From positions 620,001 through 684,000 of the forward strand of contig NZ_JABBCH010000001.1 of NCBI RefSeq assembly GCF_012952295.1: a stretch of 64,000 bases of DNA, given 5' to 3'. Positions 24,971-33,254 of this stretch are shown in pieces (position 1 is the first letter of the stretch; each line of letters starts with the position of its first letter). Both the position numbers and the translations under genes were made by a program. The DNA comes from Crystallibacter degradans. Lineage in GTDB: Bacteria; Actinomycetota; Actinomycetes; Actinomycetales; Micrococcaceae. The notes below the pieces were generated by a model. It made no database searches and was not told the origin of the DNA. It saw only the letters and a list, made by a program, of their open reading frames with translations.

Positions 24971-24986
24971 CTTCAAGTACTTGAAG
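24971..24986. promoter_or_regulatory. Perfect 16-bp MerR-type palindrome
   Basis: CTTCAAGTACTTGAAG is self-complementary and lies just upstream of the merR start (24953). The CTTnAAGT...ACTTnAAG form is the classical operator shape for MerR regulators of the aldehyde and oxidative-stress branch, usually sited between stretched -35 and -10 elements. It should control merR and the adh gene behind it. Confidence 0.75.
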
Positions 24987-25022
24987 ACAAGGGGCGCTAA
25001 CTTCCGCCCACTCGCGACCCGC

Positions 25023-25256
25023 TTACTCCAGCGTCGTGAAGTACCACTGGCCGTTCGACTCAGTGCAGTCCCGCGTAAGCGTGGTGCCTTCTTCGTTGAG
25101 CACGGTCCATTGCTTCCATTTGCAGTGGACGTAGGACGGCTCCCAATACACATAGTTCATGCCGGCCGCGTTGGCCGCAGTAACACCCAGGGCGGCGATG
25201 CCGGTGGCCAGGGTGGTGGCGGCGATGGCACGTGTCAGTACGGTACGAGTGGACAA
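25023..25256 (-). CDS. Small secreted hypothetical protein
   Basis: A 77-residue protein with an N-terminal Sec signal peptide: STRTVLTRAIAATTLATGIA, LGVTAANAAG, with cleavage likely after ANA near residue 30. The mature part is about 46 residues, aromatic-rich (four Trp, four Tyr) and has two cysteines, HCKWKQWTVLNEEGTTLTRD then CTES, which could form one disulfide. No family is recognised. It sits alone between merR and the HIBCH-like gene. Composition and signal sequence make it a credible real gene. Confidence 0.7.
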   Translation of the reverse strand: MSTRTVLTRAIAATTLATGIAALGVTAANAAGMNYVYWEPSYVHCKWKQWTVLNEEGTTLTRDCTESNGQWYFTTLE

Positions 25257-25360
25257 AGGTACTCCGTTCCTCTTCGGCAGCGGGCTGAGTCCCGGCCACC
25301 ACCCATACTAGATCACGTTTTGATAACGCCGACGAATGCCTTGCTACCGCCGCCCGCTGA

Positions 25361-26431
25361 TCACGCCTTTGTTTGGCCGGCTGGCATCTGCGCGGAACTG
25401 AGCCCGAGTTCGTCCTCGCCGAGGTCAGCAAAGTACGACTCCACCGTCTCGCGGTCCACGTCGGCCAGGGTGGCGGGCTTCCACTTGGGATTGCGGTCCT
25501 TGTCGATGACCTGCGCGCGGACTCCTTCGGCAAAGTCCGGCGCTGCGAGCAGGCGGATGCCCAGGCGGTAGTCCTGGTCCAGCACCTCCTCGAGTGTGTC
25601 CATCCCGCGGGCCCGGCGCAGGGCTTCGAGCGTGAGCTTCACCGAGGTCGGCGATTTGGCGGCGAGCTCCGCGGCTGCCGTCCGGGCGTTGGGTTCGCCG
25701 GATTCCTCCAGCGCGGCGAGGATCTCCTCCGCGTCGTCGTACGCATAGCAGGCGTCGATCCAGAGCCGTTCCTTTTCAAGGCCCGACGGCGGCACCTCCT
25801 TGTGCGCGAACCTCGCGATGGCTTCTTCCGCCGGAGTTTCCGCGAGCGCCGCAGCCAGCTCCGGCAGGTCTGCGCTGTCCACGTAGTAGTCGGCCAGACC
25901 CAGCAGCATGGCGTCCGCCCCGGTTCCGGTTCCGGCGGTGAGACCCAGGTGGGTGCCCAGCTCCCCCGGCGCCCTCGAGTACAGGAAGCAGCCCCCGACG
26001 TCGGGAATGAAACCGATGCGCGTTTCCGGCATGCCGACCGTGGTCCGCTCGGTCACCACGCGGTGCGAGGCGTGGGCGGAGAGGCCGATGCCGCCGCCGA
26101 GCACCACGCCGTCCATGAGCGCGACGATCGGCTTCGGGTAGCGCGAGATCATCGAGTTCATCCGGTACTCGTCTTCCCAGAACACTTCCTTGTCCGCGCC
26201 GGCCTGGATGTGGCGGTAGATCGCGACAATGTCCCCGCCGGCGCAGAGCCCGCGCTCACCCGCGCCCGAGAGCAGGACGGTTTCGACGCCGTCGTCCGTT
26301 GCCCACTCCTGCAACGCGGCCGTGATCGCGGTGATCATGGTGTCATTGAGCGCGTTGATGGCCTTGGGCCGGTTCAGGATGATGTGCCCGAGGCGTCCGG
26401 CACGCTGCAGCAGAATCTCATTGGTATCCAT
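25361..26431 (-). CDS. Enoyl-CoA hydratase/isomerase, 3-hydroxyisobutyryl-CoA hydrolase type
   Basis: A 356-residue crotonase-fold enzyme. Its length and C-terminal extension distinguish 3-hydroxyisobutyryl-CoA hydrolases (valine breakdown) from 260-residue hydratases. The oxyanion segments are AGERGLCAGGDIVAIYRHI near residue 60 and MDGVVLGGGIGLSAHASHRV; ERTTVGMPETRIGFIPDVGG carries the catalytic Glu/Asp pair. The C-terminus DRNPKWKPATLADVDRETVE is typical of the group. ATG 26431 is preferred to the neighbouring TTG at 26434. No other valine-pathway gene is in the window. Confidence 0.88.
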   Translation of the reverse strand: MDTNEILLQRAGRLGHIILNRPKAINALNDTMITAITAALQEWATDDGVETVLLSGAGERGLCAGGDIVAIYRHIQAGADKEVFWEDEYRMNSMISRYPKPIVALMDGVVLGGGIGLSAHASHRVVTERTTVGMPETRIGFIPDVGGCFLYSRAPGELGTHLGLTAGTGTGADAMLLGLADYYVDSADLPELAAALAETPAEEAIARFAHKEVPPSGLEKERLWIDACYAYDDAEEILAALEESGEPNARTAAAELAAKSPTSVKLTLEALRRARGMDTLEEVLDQDYRLGIRLLAAPDFAEGVRAQVIDKDRNPKWKPATLADVDRETVESYFADLGEDELGLSSAQMPAGQTKA

Positions 26432-26494
26432 CAACCACAGCCTAGCTACGCGGACTGCATTTCGGCGAGAGCAGGCATGTGTTTCGTGCCCTGA

Positions 26495-28879
26495 CTAGTT
26501 TCGGCTACGTTCGGTTTCGGCAATGCGCGGAATGGTCTGAAGCACTGTGTCCGGGTTCAGCGAAATGGAGTCGATGCCCTCGCCGACCAGGAAGGCCGCG
26601 AAGTCGGCGTGGTTGCTGGGCCCTTGTCCGCAGATGCCGATCTTGATCCCGGCATCATGCGCCTTGGCGATAACCTGGCTGATCATTCGCGTCACGGCTT
26701 CCTCCCGTTCATCGAACAGTGGAGCCAGCAGTTCGGAATCGCGGTCGACGCCGAGGACCAACTGCGTGAGGTCGTTCGAGCCGATCGAAAACCCGTCAAA
26801 GCGGGTGGCAAACTGTTCTGCCAACACCACGTTGGAGGGGATCTCGCACATCATGTACACCTGCAGGGAGTTCTCGCCGCGGACCAGGCCGTTGGCGGCC
26901 ATCGCGTCCAGGACCCGGTCGGCCTCGGAGACGGTGCGGCAGAACGGGATCATGATGATGATGTTGGAAAACCCGATCTCCTCCCGCACGCGCTTCAACG
27001 CGCGGCACTCCAGCGCGAAGCCCTCACGGTAGCGCTCGTCGTAGTACCGGGAGGCACCGCGGAAACCGAGCATCGGGTTCTCTTCCGGCTGCTCGAACGC
27101 GCCACCGCCCAGCAGGTGTGCGTACTCGTTGGTCTTGAAGTCGCTGAGCCGGACAATCACCGGCCGCGGATAGTACGGTGTGCTGAGCTTGGCCAGACCG
27201 ATGGCGAGGGATTCCACGAAATATTCCGCCGGGTCCTCGAAGCCCCGGGTCAGCTCGCGGATCTGCCGGGCCTCGTCCTTGTTCGCGATCCGTTCCGGAT
27301 GCACCAGGGCCATGGGGTGGATCCTGATCACGTCGTTGATGATGAATTCCATCCGGGCGAGTCCCACCCCGGCCGTGGGCAGCCGCCACCATTTGAACGC
27401 CGCCGCCGGGCTGGCGACGTTGACCATAATGTCCGTCCGCGTTTCCGGCAGTTCCGCCAGGTCGATCTCCTCGGTCTCGTACTCCAGCCTTCCCGCATAG
27501 ACATGCCCCTCGTCCCCCTCAGCGCAGGAAAGCGTGATGGTGGCGCCGTCCTTGAGCACGTCGGTCGCATTTCCCGTGCCGACGACGGCGGGTACGCCCA
27601 GTTCCCGACTGATGATCGCCGCGTGGCTGGTGGAGCCGCCATGTTCGGTGATGATGCCGGCGGCCCGCTGCATCACCGGGACCCAGTCCGGGTCCGTCAT
27701 CTCCGTGACCAGGATGGAGCCGTCCACGAACCGGTCAATGTCGGCGACACTGCGGATCACGCATGCCTGCCCGACGGCAATCGAATCGCCGATGGCTGCC
27801 CCCGTCAACAGGGGCTCCCCGTGTCCGATGAGGCGGTGCACGGAGAACCGGGTCTCGCTTCGACCGGCATGGACTGTCTCCGGCCGGGCCTGGACAATGA
27901 ACAGTTCACCGGTCTGACCATCCTTGGCCCACTCCATGTCCATCGGGCAGCCGTAATGGTTCTCTATCAGGACCGCCCAGCGTGCTAACTGGAGGACCTC
28001 GTTGTCCTGCAGGACCAATGACCGGCGCTCACGCTCGGTGGTATCCACCATCCGGGTGCCCACGCTGCCGCCGCGACGGTAGACCATCTTGCGTTCTTTC
28101 GCGCCCAATGTCCTTTCGATGATCGGGACGAGGCCCGACGTCGAAAGGAACGGTTTGAACACCTGGTACTTATCCGGGTTCACCGTCCCCTGCACCGCGG
28201 TTTCGCCCAGTCCCCAGACCGCGCTGATGACCGCGGCATCGGGGAATCCGGTTTCCGTGTCCAGCGAGAACATGACGCCGGAGGCGCCGATGTCGGAGCG
28301 CACCATGCGCTGGATACCGATGGACAGGGCCACTTCGAGATCATCGAAGCCCTTCACCGCCCGGTAGGCAATGGCCCGGTCCGTGAACAGCGACGCGAAG
28401 CAGCTCCGGCAGGCCTCCAGCAGCGACTGGTCGCCTGCGACGTTCAGAAACGTCTCCTGCTGCCCCGCGAAGCTCGCATCGGGCAAGTCTTCCGCCGTCG
28501 CGCTGCTGCGGACAGCCACCGGCACGTTGGCTGTCCCCTCCCTGTCGGCCAGGGCGTGGTAGTACTCCAGCACCGCCGCGGCGATGTCGGCGGGAAACGT
28601 CCCGGACAGGAACAGTTCCCGCACGGCTTGACCCGCTTCGTACAACGGCAGGTCGCCGGCGCGGTAGCGACCCAGCTGCTCCCGGATGGCAGGTTCCAGC
28701 GTGTTGGCCCGGACGAAATCCCGGTACGCCTGCGCCGTCACGGCAAAGCCGCCGGGCACGCGGACCCCGCCGGAAGCGAGTGCCTGCAGCATCTCGCCCA
28801 GCGAGGCGTTCTTGCCGCCTACGCGTGGAATGTCTTCCAGCGAGGTCTCCTCGAACCACACCACGTATTGCAGTTGCAT
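26495..28879 (-). CDS. ppsA: Phosphoenolpyruvate synthase (pyruvate, water dikinase)
   Basis: A 794-residue gluconeogenic enzyme making PEP from pyruvate and ATP with release of AMP and phosphate. It has the full three-part layout: an N-terminal ATP-grasp part (VGGKNASLGEMLQALASGGV, AVRSSATAEDLPDASFAGQQ), the swivelling phosphohistidine domain (ITEHGGSTSHAAIISRELGV, His near residue 435), and the C-terminal PEP/pyruvate barrel (FRGASRYYDERYREGFALEC, GSNDLTQLVLGVDRD, GICGQGPSNHADFAAFLVGE). ATG 28879 is chosen because the family start reads YVVWFEETSLEDIPRVGGKN; the extra ten upstream residues are not conserved. It is divergent from the PNPOx-like gene. Confidence 0.95.
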   Translation of the reverse strand: MQLQYVVWFEETSLEDIPRVGGKNASLGEMLQALASGGVRVPGGFAVTAQAYRDFVRANTLEPAIREQLGRYRAGDLPLYEAGQAVRELFLSGTFPADIAAAVLEYYHALADREGTANVPVAVRSSATAEDLPDASFAGQQETFLNVAGDQSLLEACRSCFASLFTDRAIAYRAVKGFDDLEVALSIGIQRMVRSDIGASGVMFSLDTETGFPDAAVISAVWGLGETAVQGTVNPDKYQVFKPFLSTSGLVPIIERTLGAKERKMVYRRGGSVGTRMVDTTERERRSLVLQDNEVLQLARWAVLIENHYGCPMDMEWAKDGQTGELFIVQARPETVHAGRSETRFSVHRLIGHGEPLLTGAAIGDSIAVGQACVIRSVADIDRFVDGSILVTEMTDPDWVPVMQRAAGIITEHGGSTSHAAIISRELGVPAVVGTGNATDVLKDGATITLSCAEGDEGHVYAGRLEYETEEIDLAELPETRTDIMVNVASPAAAFKWWRLPTAGVGLARMEFIINDVIRIHPMALVHPERIANKDEARQIRELTRGFEDPAEYFVESLAIGLAKLSTPYYPRPVIVRLSDFKTNEYAHLLGGGAFEQPEENPMLGFRGASRYYDERYREGFALECRALKRVREEIGFSNIIIMIPFCRTVSEADRVLDAMAANGLVRGENSLQVYMMCEIPSNVVLAEQFATRFDGFSIGSNDLTQLVLGVDRDSELLAPLFDEREEAVTRMISQVIAKAHDAGIKIGICGQGPSNHADFAAFLVGEGIDSISLNPDTVLQTIPRIAETERSRN

Positions 28880-28997
28880 GCTGGCTCCGATGCTTGCGGC
28901 GCAGGACACGTCAGGGATGGATTGGTCCTGTCAGGCTACGCCTGATCGTCGCCGCCGGCACTGGTTCCCTATCAGCATTGAGGGTAGGCTCGCCGCC

Positions 28998-29468
28998 ATG
29001 CAGAACAAATCCTCAAGACCCACGACCGAGGTTCTGGAAACCCACCAATGCTGGAAAATGCTGCACGGAGTGTCGCTCGGTCGACTCGCCGCATGGGTCG
29101 ACGACCACCCGGAGTTGTTTCCCATCAACTTCCGGATCGACCAGGAAACCATCATCTTCCGAACCGGCCCCGGGACAAAGCTGTCCGCAGTACTACAGGG
29201 TGCACCGGTGGCGTTTGAGGTAGACAGCGTGGATTCGAGCACCAATGTCGCTTGGAGCGTGGTGGTAAAAGGACAGGCCGCTGAGCTGGAACAGGCCCAG
29301 GCACTGAGTACCGAGGCCGCCCAGCATCTGTTGCCATGGGAAGCGGGGGCGAAAGACCACTTCGTCCGCATCACTCCCACCGAAGTTACCGGCCGGCGGT
29401 TCACCGTGGCACACCCGCACATTTGGGACATCACCTTGGACGATGCGACAAGAGCCGGACTGGAATAA
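28998..29468 (+). CDS. Pyridoxamine 5'-phosphate oxidase-like flavin protein
   Basis: A 156-residue split-barrel protein of the PNPOx-like group. LETHQCWKMLHGVSLGRLAA is the typical N-terminal helix and first strand; LFPINFRIDQETIIFRTGPG, TKLSAVLQGAPVAFEVDSVD and AWSVVVKGQAAELEQ follow as the barrel. Such small actinobacterial proteins usually bind FMN or F420 or haem and often have no assigned substrate. The start ATG 28998 begins the recognisable fold; a much longer upstream frame runs antisense into ppsA and is rejected. Confidence 0.85.
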   Translation: MQNKSSRPTTEVLETHQCWKMLHGVSLGRLAAWVDDHPELFPINFRIDQETIIFRTGPGTKLSAVLQGAPVAFEVDSVDSSTNVAWSVVVKGQAAELEQAQALSTEAAQHLLPWEAGAKDHFVRITPTEVTGRRFTVAHPHIWDITLDDATRAGLE

Positions 29469-29541
29469 GCCAGCCGGATGAACAACGCCGGGTGCTGGCT
29501 ACGAGTATGTTTGAAGTTGCGCCGACGGTTTGGAGGACAGA

Positions 29542-29823
29542 TTGCACAACAAGGCCACCGCCACGGTCCAGATCGACAACGAGCAGTTCCGGGTCACCGA
29601 GTGGAGGTTCCCGCCCGGCACCGAGACGGGCTGGCACCGGCACGAGCTGGACTACGTCGTCGTACCCATGACTACCGGAGAGCTGCAGCTGCAAACTAAC
29701 GACGGCGAATCCGTGAACCAGCTGACCGCAGGGCAGTCCTACACAAGGGCCGCGGGCAGCGAGCACAACGTGGTCAACCCGGGGCCGGGCGAATTCGTCT
29801 TCGTGGAGATCGAAGCTAAGTAG
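29542..29823 (+). CDS. Cupin-domain protein
   Basis: A 93-residue single cupin barrel. Motif 1 is visible as PPGTETGWHRHELDYVVVPM with two His and a Glu/Asp replacement, and motif 2 as GQSYTRAAGSEHNVVNPGPG with the last metal-binding His. It would bind one metal ion; function is unknown. TTG 29542 is preferred because GGAGGA ends four bases before it. The TTG at 29530 has no ribosome-binding site. The 3' end overlaps the stop codon end of a decayed monooxygenase gene on the other strand. Confidence 0.8.
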   Translation: MHNKATATVQIDNEQFRVTEWRFPPGTETGWHRHELDYVVVPMTTGELQLQTNDGESVNQLTAGQSYTRAAGSEHNVVNPGPGEFVFVEIEAK

Positions 29824-29974
29824 CCGTAACGATCTGGGAGTAGTGCTCCACGGTGGGGAACGGCTCGTAGAAGTGGTGCAGCAGTTTCTTCCACTGCTGG
29901 TACTCGGCGGATCCGCGGAAGGCAGCTTCGAAAGCCGTGTCCCGGCCGGGGCGGACCTGCAGCAGCGCGTGTTC
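29816..29974 (-). pseudogene. Internally deleted antibiotic-biosynthesis-monooxygenase (ABM) gene remnant
   Basis: Read on the minus strand, EHALLQVRPGRDTAFEAAF is joined directly to RGSAEYQQWKKLLHHFYEPF and PTVEHYSQIVTAT. In normal ABM proteins of about 100 residues, roughly 40-45 residues, including the second strand and helix, separate these blocks, so an in-frame internal deletion has occurred. A TAA lies two codons before EHALL, and no start codon is available. The gene is therefore dead. The remaining gap to 30118 holds only the DsbA-gene terminator. Confidence 0.72.
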
Positions 29975-30052
29975 GGGTTTTTACAAGCTGGGCCGGTAAG
30001 ACTTTGTCTGTCTTGGTCGCAGGGATGATGACCCTTGGCCAACGATCAAGCT

Positions 30053-30093
30053 CCGGTGCCCGGCCGTATCCCCCAACGACAGCCGGGCACCGG
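30053..30093. terminator. Perfect 12-bp stem after the DsbA-like gene
   Basis: CCGGTGCCCGGC at 30053-30064 pairs with GCCGGGCACCGG at 30082-30093 around a 17-base loop. It lies 26 bases after the stop of the minus-strand DsbA-like gene at 30119. No U-tract is present. Confidence 0.65.
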
Positions 30094-30118
30094 TCCAGCC
30101 GGTGTCCAACCGGTGCAA

Positions 30119-30787
30119 TTACTTCGCGATGGCGTCTTTCACGAGTTGTTCGAATTCTTCAAGGCTGGATGGCTCGATGAGCTTGCCGTCGAGGAAGAAG
30201 GTCGGGGTGCCGGAAACGCCGAGGGTGGTGCCGTCCTGCTTGTCCTGCTCGATGCGGGCGGCTGTAGCCGGATCCGCGACGGCGTCGTCGTAAGCTGCCA
30301 GATCGAGACCGAGGTCCTCGGCGTAACCGCGGAACGTGGCTGCACGGGACTCCGCGGAGTGCGACCACTCTTTCTGGGTTTCGAACATCCGGTGGTACAT
30401 GTCCTCGAATTTGCCCTGCTGGGCGGCTGCTTCAACGGCAAGGGCCGCGTTCATGGAGTTCGGATGGCCGGCCAAGGGGAAATAACGGCTGACGATGGTC
30501 AGCTCACCCTCATATTTGTTACTCAGATCTTCGATGAACGGGTAGGCCGCGAGGCAGGATTCGCATTCGAAGTCCAGGAACTCGACCAGGACCGCTTTTT
30601 CGTCCTCGGCGGCGGATAACCGGTGGCTGTCGGCCCGCACCACCTCTGCGGCCTCCGTCGGGGCTGCCTGAGTAGCCGTGTCCTTCGTGTTGATGAGGGC
30701 CACGATGCCGATAACCACCACCACGGTGGCGATGATGATACCGATGGCGATCTTGTTGGGCAGGCTGATGGAGGACTTGGCTGTCAC
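30119..30787 (-). CDS. Membrane-anchored DsbA-like thioredoxin-fold protein
   Basis: A 222-residue thiol-disulfide protein acting outside the membrane. Residues about 9-33 are a single N-terminal anchor (KIAIGIIIATVVVVIGIVAL). The thioredoxin fold follows with LVEFLDFECESCLAAYPFIE, whose CESC is the redox centre near residue 77, and closes with GVSGTPTFFLDGKL carrying the cis-proline. The helical insert LAVEAAAQQGKFEDMYHRMF is the DsbA type. It probably introduces or shuffles disulfides in exported proteins. It precedes the terminator at 30053 and lies after the metal-transport operon on the same strand. Confidence 0.9.
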   Translation of the reverse strand: MTAKSSISLPNKIAIGIIIATVVVVIGIVALINTKDTATQAAPTEAAEVVRADSHRLSAAEDEKAVLVEFLDFECESCLAAYPFIEDLSNKYEGELTIVSRYFPLAGHPNSMNAALAVEAAAQQGKFEDMYHRMFETQKEWSHSAESRAATFRGYAEDLGLDLAAYDDAVADPATAARIEQDKQDGTTLGVSGTPTFFLDGKLIEPSSLEEFEQLVKDAIAK

Positions 30788-30829
30788 GAGGGTTGTTCCT
30801 TTAAGTTGCGCGAGCTTCTCGGGTTGATT

Positions 30830-31471
30830 CTAGCCGTGGCTACAGCAGGCATCGCCTTTCCACGCTTCCCGGCCTTCTTTGAGGGCGACCGCTGCAATAA
30901 CCAAAGCTGCCACCGGATCGGCCCAGGACCAGCCAAGCGTGCTGTTCAGCACCAGGCCGACGAGCAGCACGCCCGAGAGGTAGGTGCAGAGCAGGGTTTG
31001 CTTGGAGTCCGCGACTGCCGAGCGCGAGCCCAGTTCCCGTCCGGCCCGGCGCTGGGCCCAGGACAACAGGGGCATGATGGCCAGGCTGACGGCCGCCAGC
31101 ACGATGCCCGCGGTCGAGTGGTCGGCTTCGCGTCCGCCGAGGAGGGAACGGAGCGCATCGACAGTCACGAAGGCGGCCAGGGCGAAGAACGAGAACGCAA
31201 TGAATCGCAGTGCTTTTTTCTCCCGCGCTTCCGGGTCGCGGCCGGCGAACTGCCAGGCGACCGCTGCGGCGGAAGAGACTTCGATGAGCGAGTCCAGGCC
31301 GAAGCCGATGAGCGCGCTGGACGAGGCCAGCGAACCGGCAGTCAGCGCGACTGCCGCTTCGATGACGTTGTAAGTAATCGTCGCTGCAACGAAGAACCTG
31401 ACCCGGCGCGAAAGGACGGCGCGGCGGATTGGCGAAGGAGCAGCAGTGGTGTTGCTTGCGGGAGCAGCCAT
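30830..31471 (-). CDS. CDF-like cation transporter
   Basis: A 213-residue membrane protein with about six helices, related to cation diffusion facilitators. The transmembrane metal site is visible as TYNVIEAAVALTAGSLASSS in helix 2 and FGLDSLIEVSSAAAVAWQF. The second pair is in ADSKQTLLCTYLSGVLLVGL and WSWADPVAALVIAAVALKEG. It lacks the cytoplasmic C-terminal domain of full CDF proteins and ends DACCSHG, a possible metal-binding tail. It starts directly after the ArsR stop, so the pair form one operon for export of a metal such as zinc, cobalt or cadmium. Confidence 0.85.
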   Translation of the reverse strand: MAAPASNTTAAPSPIRRAVLSRRVRFFVAATITYNVIEAAVALTAGSLASSSALIGFGLDSLIEVSSAAAVAWQFAGRDPEAREKKALRFIAFSFFALAAFVTVDALRSLLGGREADHSTAGIVLAAVSLAIMPLLSWAQRRAGRELGSRSAVADSKQTLLCTYLSGVLLVGLVLNSTLGWSWADPVAALVIAAVALKEGREAWKGDACCSHG

Positions 31472-31801
31472 TCAGCAGCAGCCTTTCTCAACGCTTTCGC
31501 TGCAGCAGGCCGGATCGACAGCCAGCACAACGTCGAGCAGGTCCGTCAGTGCATGGCCCAGCTTCGGATCCGCCAGCTCGTACCGTGCACGGCGGCCTTC
31601 CGGAACGGAAACCACCAGTCCGCAGCCGCGCAGGCACGCCAAGTGGTTCGACAGGCTCTGTCGGCTGACCCCGATCAGTTCCGCCAGATCGCTCGGATAG
31701 GTCGGAGCATCGTGCAGGGCCAGCAGTATCCTTGCACGCGTCGGGTCCGACAGTGCATAGCCGAACCGGGACAACACCGAAGAATGAACGATGGTTTCCA
31801 T
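31472..31801 (-). CDS. ArsR/SmtB family metal-sensing repressor
   Basis: A 109-residue winged-helix repressor: RFGYALSDPTRARILLALHD, SDLAELIGVSRQSLSNHLAC and LRGCGLVVSVPEGRRARYEL. Metal ligands can be proposed in the recognition region (HLACLRGCG) and in the C-terminal CCSESVEKGCC, close to the pattern of CmtR-like lead/cadmium sensors. Start ATG 31801 leaves the operator at 31812-31827 just upstream; the earlier ATG at 31816 would lie inside that operator. It is immediately upstream of the CDF-like transporter and should repress the pair until metal binds. Confidence 0.9.
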   Translation of the reverse strand: METIVHSSVLSRFGYALSDPTRARILLALHDAPTYPSDLAELIGVSRQSLSNHLACLRGCGLVVSVPEGRRARYELADPKLGHALTDLLDVVLAVDPACCSESVEKGCC

Positions 31802-31811
31802 AACGCCATAG

Positions 31812-31827
31812 TACATCGCTCGATGTA
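31812..31827. promoter_or_regulatory. ArsR/SmtB operator
   Basis: TACATCG at 31812-31818 and CGATGTA at 31821-31827 are perfect complements separated by CT. This resembles the 12-2-12 type inverted repeats of ArsR/SmtB repressors and lies eleven bases before the arsR start. Confidence 0.75.
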
Positions 31828-31916
31828 TTGAACCGTTGCCGGGTCTGGTGCGTCTCCCAATTTGGAGGTGTGGTCCAGTCTCTGGGGGCTTGGATGCGTC
31901 ACCCTGGAGGATCGCT

Positions 31917-32495
31917 ATGAGCACTTTTGCAGCCGCAAATCGCCGGCAGGGCAGGCCGGCGACGGAGAGCGACATTAGGAAGGTAGTGGCTGCGCTCGTT
32001 CTCGCCGGCGTTGTCGCGTGGGCATTGTCGGTCTACCTTTCATCCATCGTGCGGACCGACGGCGCCGTCTTCACCATCGCCCTGGTCCTGCATATTCTGT
32101 CCCTGGTAATGGCTTTCGGCGCCATCATCCTGGTGGATTGGCACGGTTTCCTCTGGCTGCTGGGCCGCCGGGAACTGAGCGAAACCATCCGGTTGGACGG
32201 GGCCGCCGGCACACTGATCTGGGGCGGCCTCGCGGGTTTGCTCGCCACCGGGGTTTTTCTGAATCCGGTGCTGACCGAACCGTTGACGCAGGTGAAACTT
32301 GCCGCGGTGCTGATCGCGACGCTGAACGGGATCATGCTGATTCCGCTGATGAAGCGGCTGGTCAGGATGCCGCCGAGCACCACCTTCGCCAAACTGCCGC
32401 TGGGGCAGCGGTTCCACATGGTCTCCTGCGCACTGATCTCGCAGACAGCCTGGTGGACGGCAATCATCGTCGGCTTCATTAACGCCGAAGGGTAG
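31917..32495 (+). CDS. Hypothetical membrane protein
   Basis: A 192-residue integral membrane protein with about five hydrophobic segments, including VVAALVLAGVVAWALSVYLS, FTIALVLHILSLVMAFGAII, TLIWGGLAGLLATGVFL, VKLAAVLIATLNGIMLIPLM and AWWTAIIVGFI. An invariant-looking histidine in VLHILSLV and another in RFHMVSCAL could bind haem or metal, but no family is recognised. Start ATG 31917 follows GGAGG. It is divergent from the arsR operon and convergent with the glycosyltransferase gene, four bases apart. Confidence 0.75.
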   Translation: MSTFAAANRRQGRPATESDIRKVVAALVLAGVVAWALSVYLSSIVRTDGAVFTIALVLHILSLVMAFGAIILVDWHGFLWLLGRRELSETIRLDGAAGTLIWGGLAGLLATGVFLNPVLTEPLTQVKLAAVLIATLNGIMLIPLMKRLVRMPPSTTFAKLPLGQRFHMVSCALISQTAWWTAIIVGFINAEG

Positions 32496-32498
32496 GCA

Positions 32499-33254
32499 CT
32501 AGAGCGCGGCGAGATAACCGGCGAACCCTCCCGGTGTCCGTCCCTCCAGCCGCCCCGACGTGACGGCATGCAGGGCCCGGGAGGCGCGGACGGTGGCGCC
32601 GGAACTGCGCAGGTCTTCGACCAGCCGGACGTCCTCGTGCTCGGCCATGTCCCGGAAACCGCCGGCAGCCAGGTAGGCGGAGGCACGCATGCCGAGGTTG
32701 GCGCCGTGGACAGAGGCAGCTTCCGCACTGCGGCCGTGGCGCTGGTGCCAGGCGGCGAGGCGCTCTGCATCCAACTGGGCCGGATCCGGTTCCACGGTTC
32801 CGGTCACCGCGTCTGCACCGGCATTAGCCAGGCCAACGAACGCGGTCAGCCAATTACCGGGAACCAAGGTGTCCGCATCCGTGCAGGCAATCCACACGGT
32901 CTCCATCGCGCCGGTTGAATCCCGAACACGCTCCAGTGCGGCTGCCGTTCCGGCCGCTCGGGCAGCGCCGACTGACCCGTAGTCGGCCGCCAGAATCTCG
33001 ATCCTGCCATCTTGCGCTGCGGCTGCCCGCGCGATAGCTGCCCATCCATCTGTGCACCCGTCCAGCACCACGGTCAATGCGGCGGTAAGGCCCGGCCGCG
33101 CGGCTTCGAGCCGGTCCATCGCGTGCCGGATACAGCGAATGCAGCCAGCCAAAAGCTCCTCTTCGTTACGCACCGGAACAACGACGACGACGTGCCGGAT
33201 CGCGCCCGAGCCGGCTTGCGCCGTCGTGCTTTGGATCCCGGTCAGCTCAATCAC
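32499..33254 (-). CDS. Glycosyltransferase family 2
   Basis: A 251-residue GT-A glycosyltransferase. VVVVVPVRNEEELLAGCIRC is the nucleotide-sugar strand; TVVLDGCTDGW follows; IACTDADTLVPGNWL carries the DxD metal motif; VHGANLGMRASAYLAAGGF and HEDVRLVEDLRSSGA supply the acceptor loop and probable catalytic ED. There is no membrane segment. GTG 33254 overlaps the preceding gene by eight bases and has GAAGGAA in front. It is the third gene of an operon with an acyl-CoA dehydrogenase homologue and a PIG-L/methyltransferase fusion, so it probably glycosylates or extends a lipid-linked sugar intermediate. Confidence 0.88.
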   Translation of the reverse strand: MIELTGIQSTTAQAGSGAIRHVVVVVPVRNEEELLAGCIRCIRHAMDRLEAARPGLTAALTVVLDGCTDGWAAIARAAAAQDGRIEILAADYGSVGAARAAGTAAALERVRDSTGAMETVWIACTDADTLVPGNWLTAFVGLANAGADAVTGTVEPDPAQLDAERLAAWHQRHGRSAEAASVHGANLGMRASAYLAAGGFRDMAEHEDVRLVEDLRSSGATVRASRALHAVTSGRLEGRTPGGFAGYLAAL

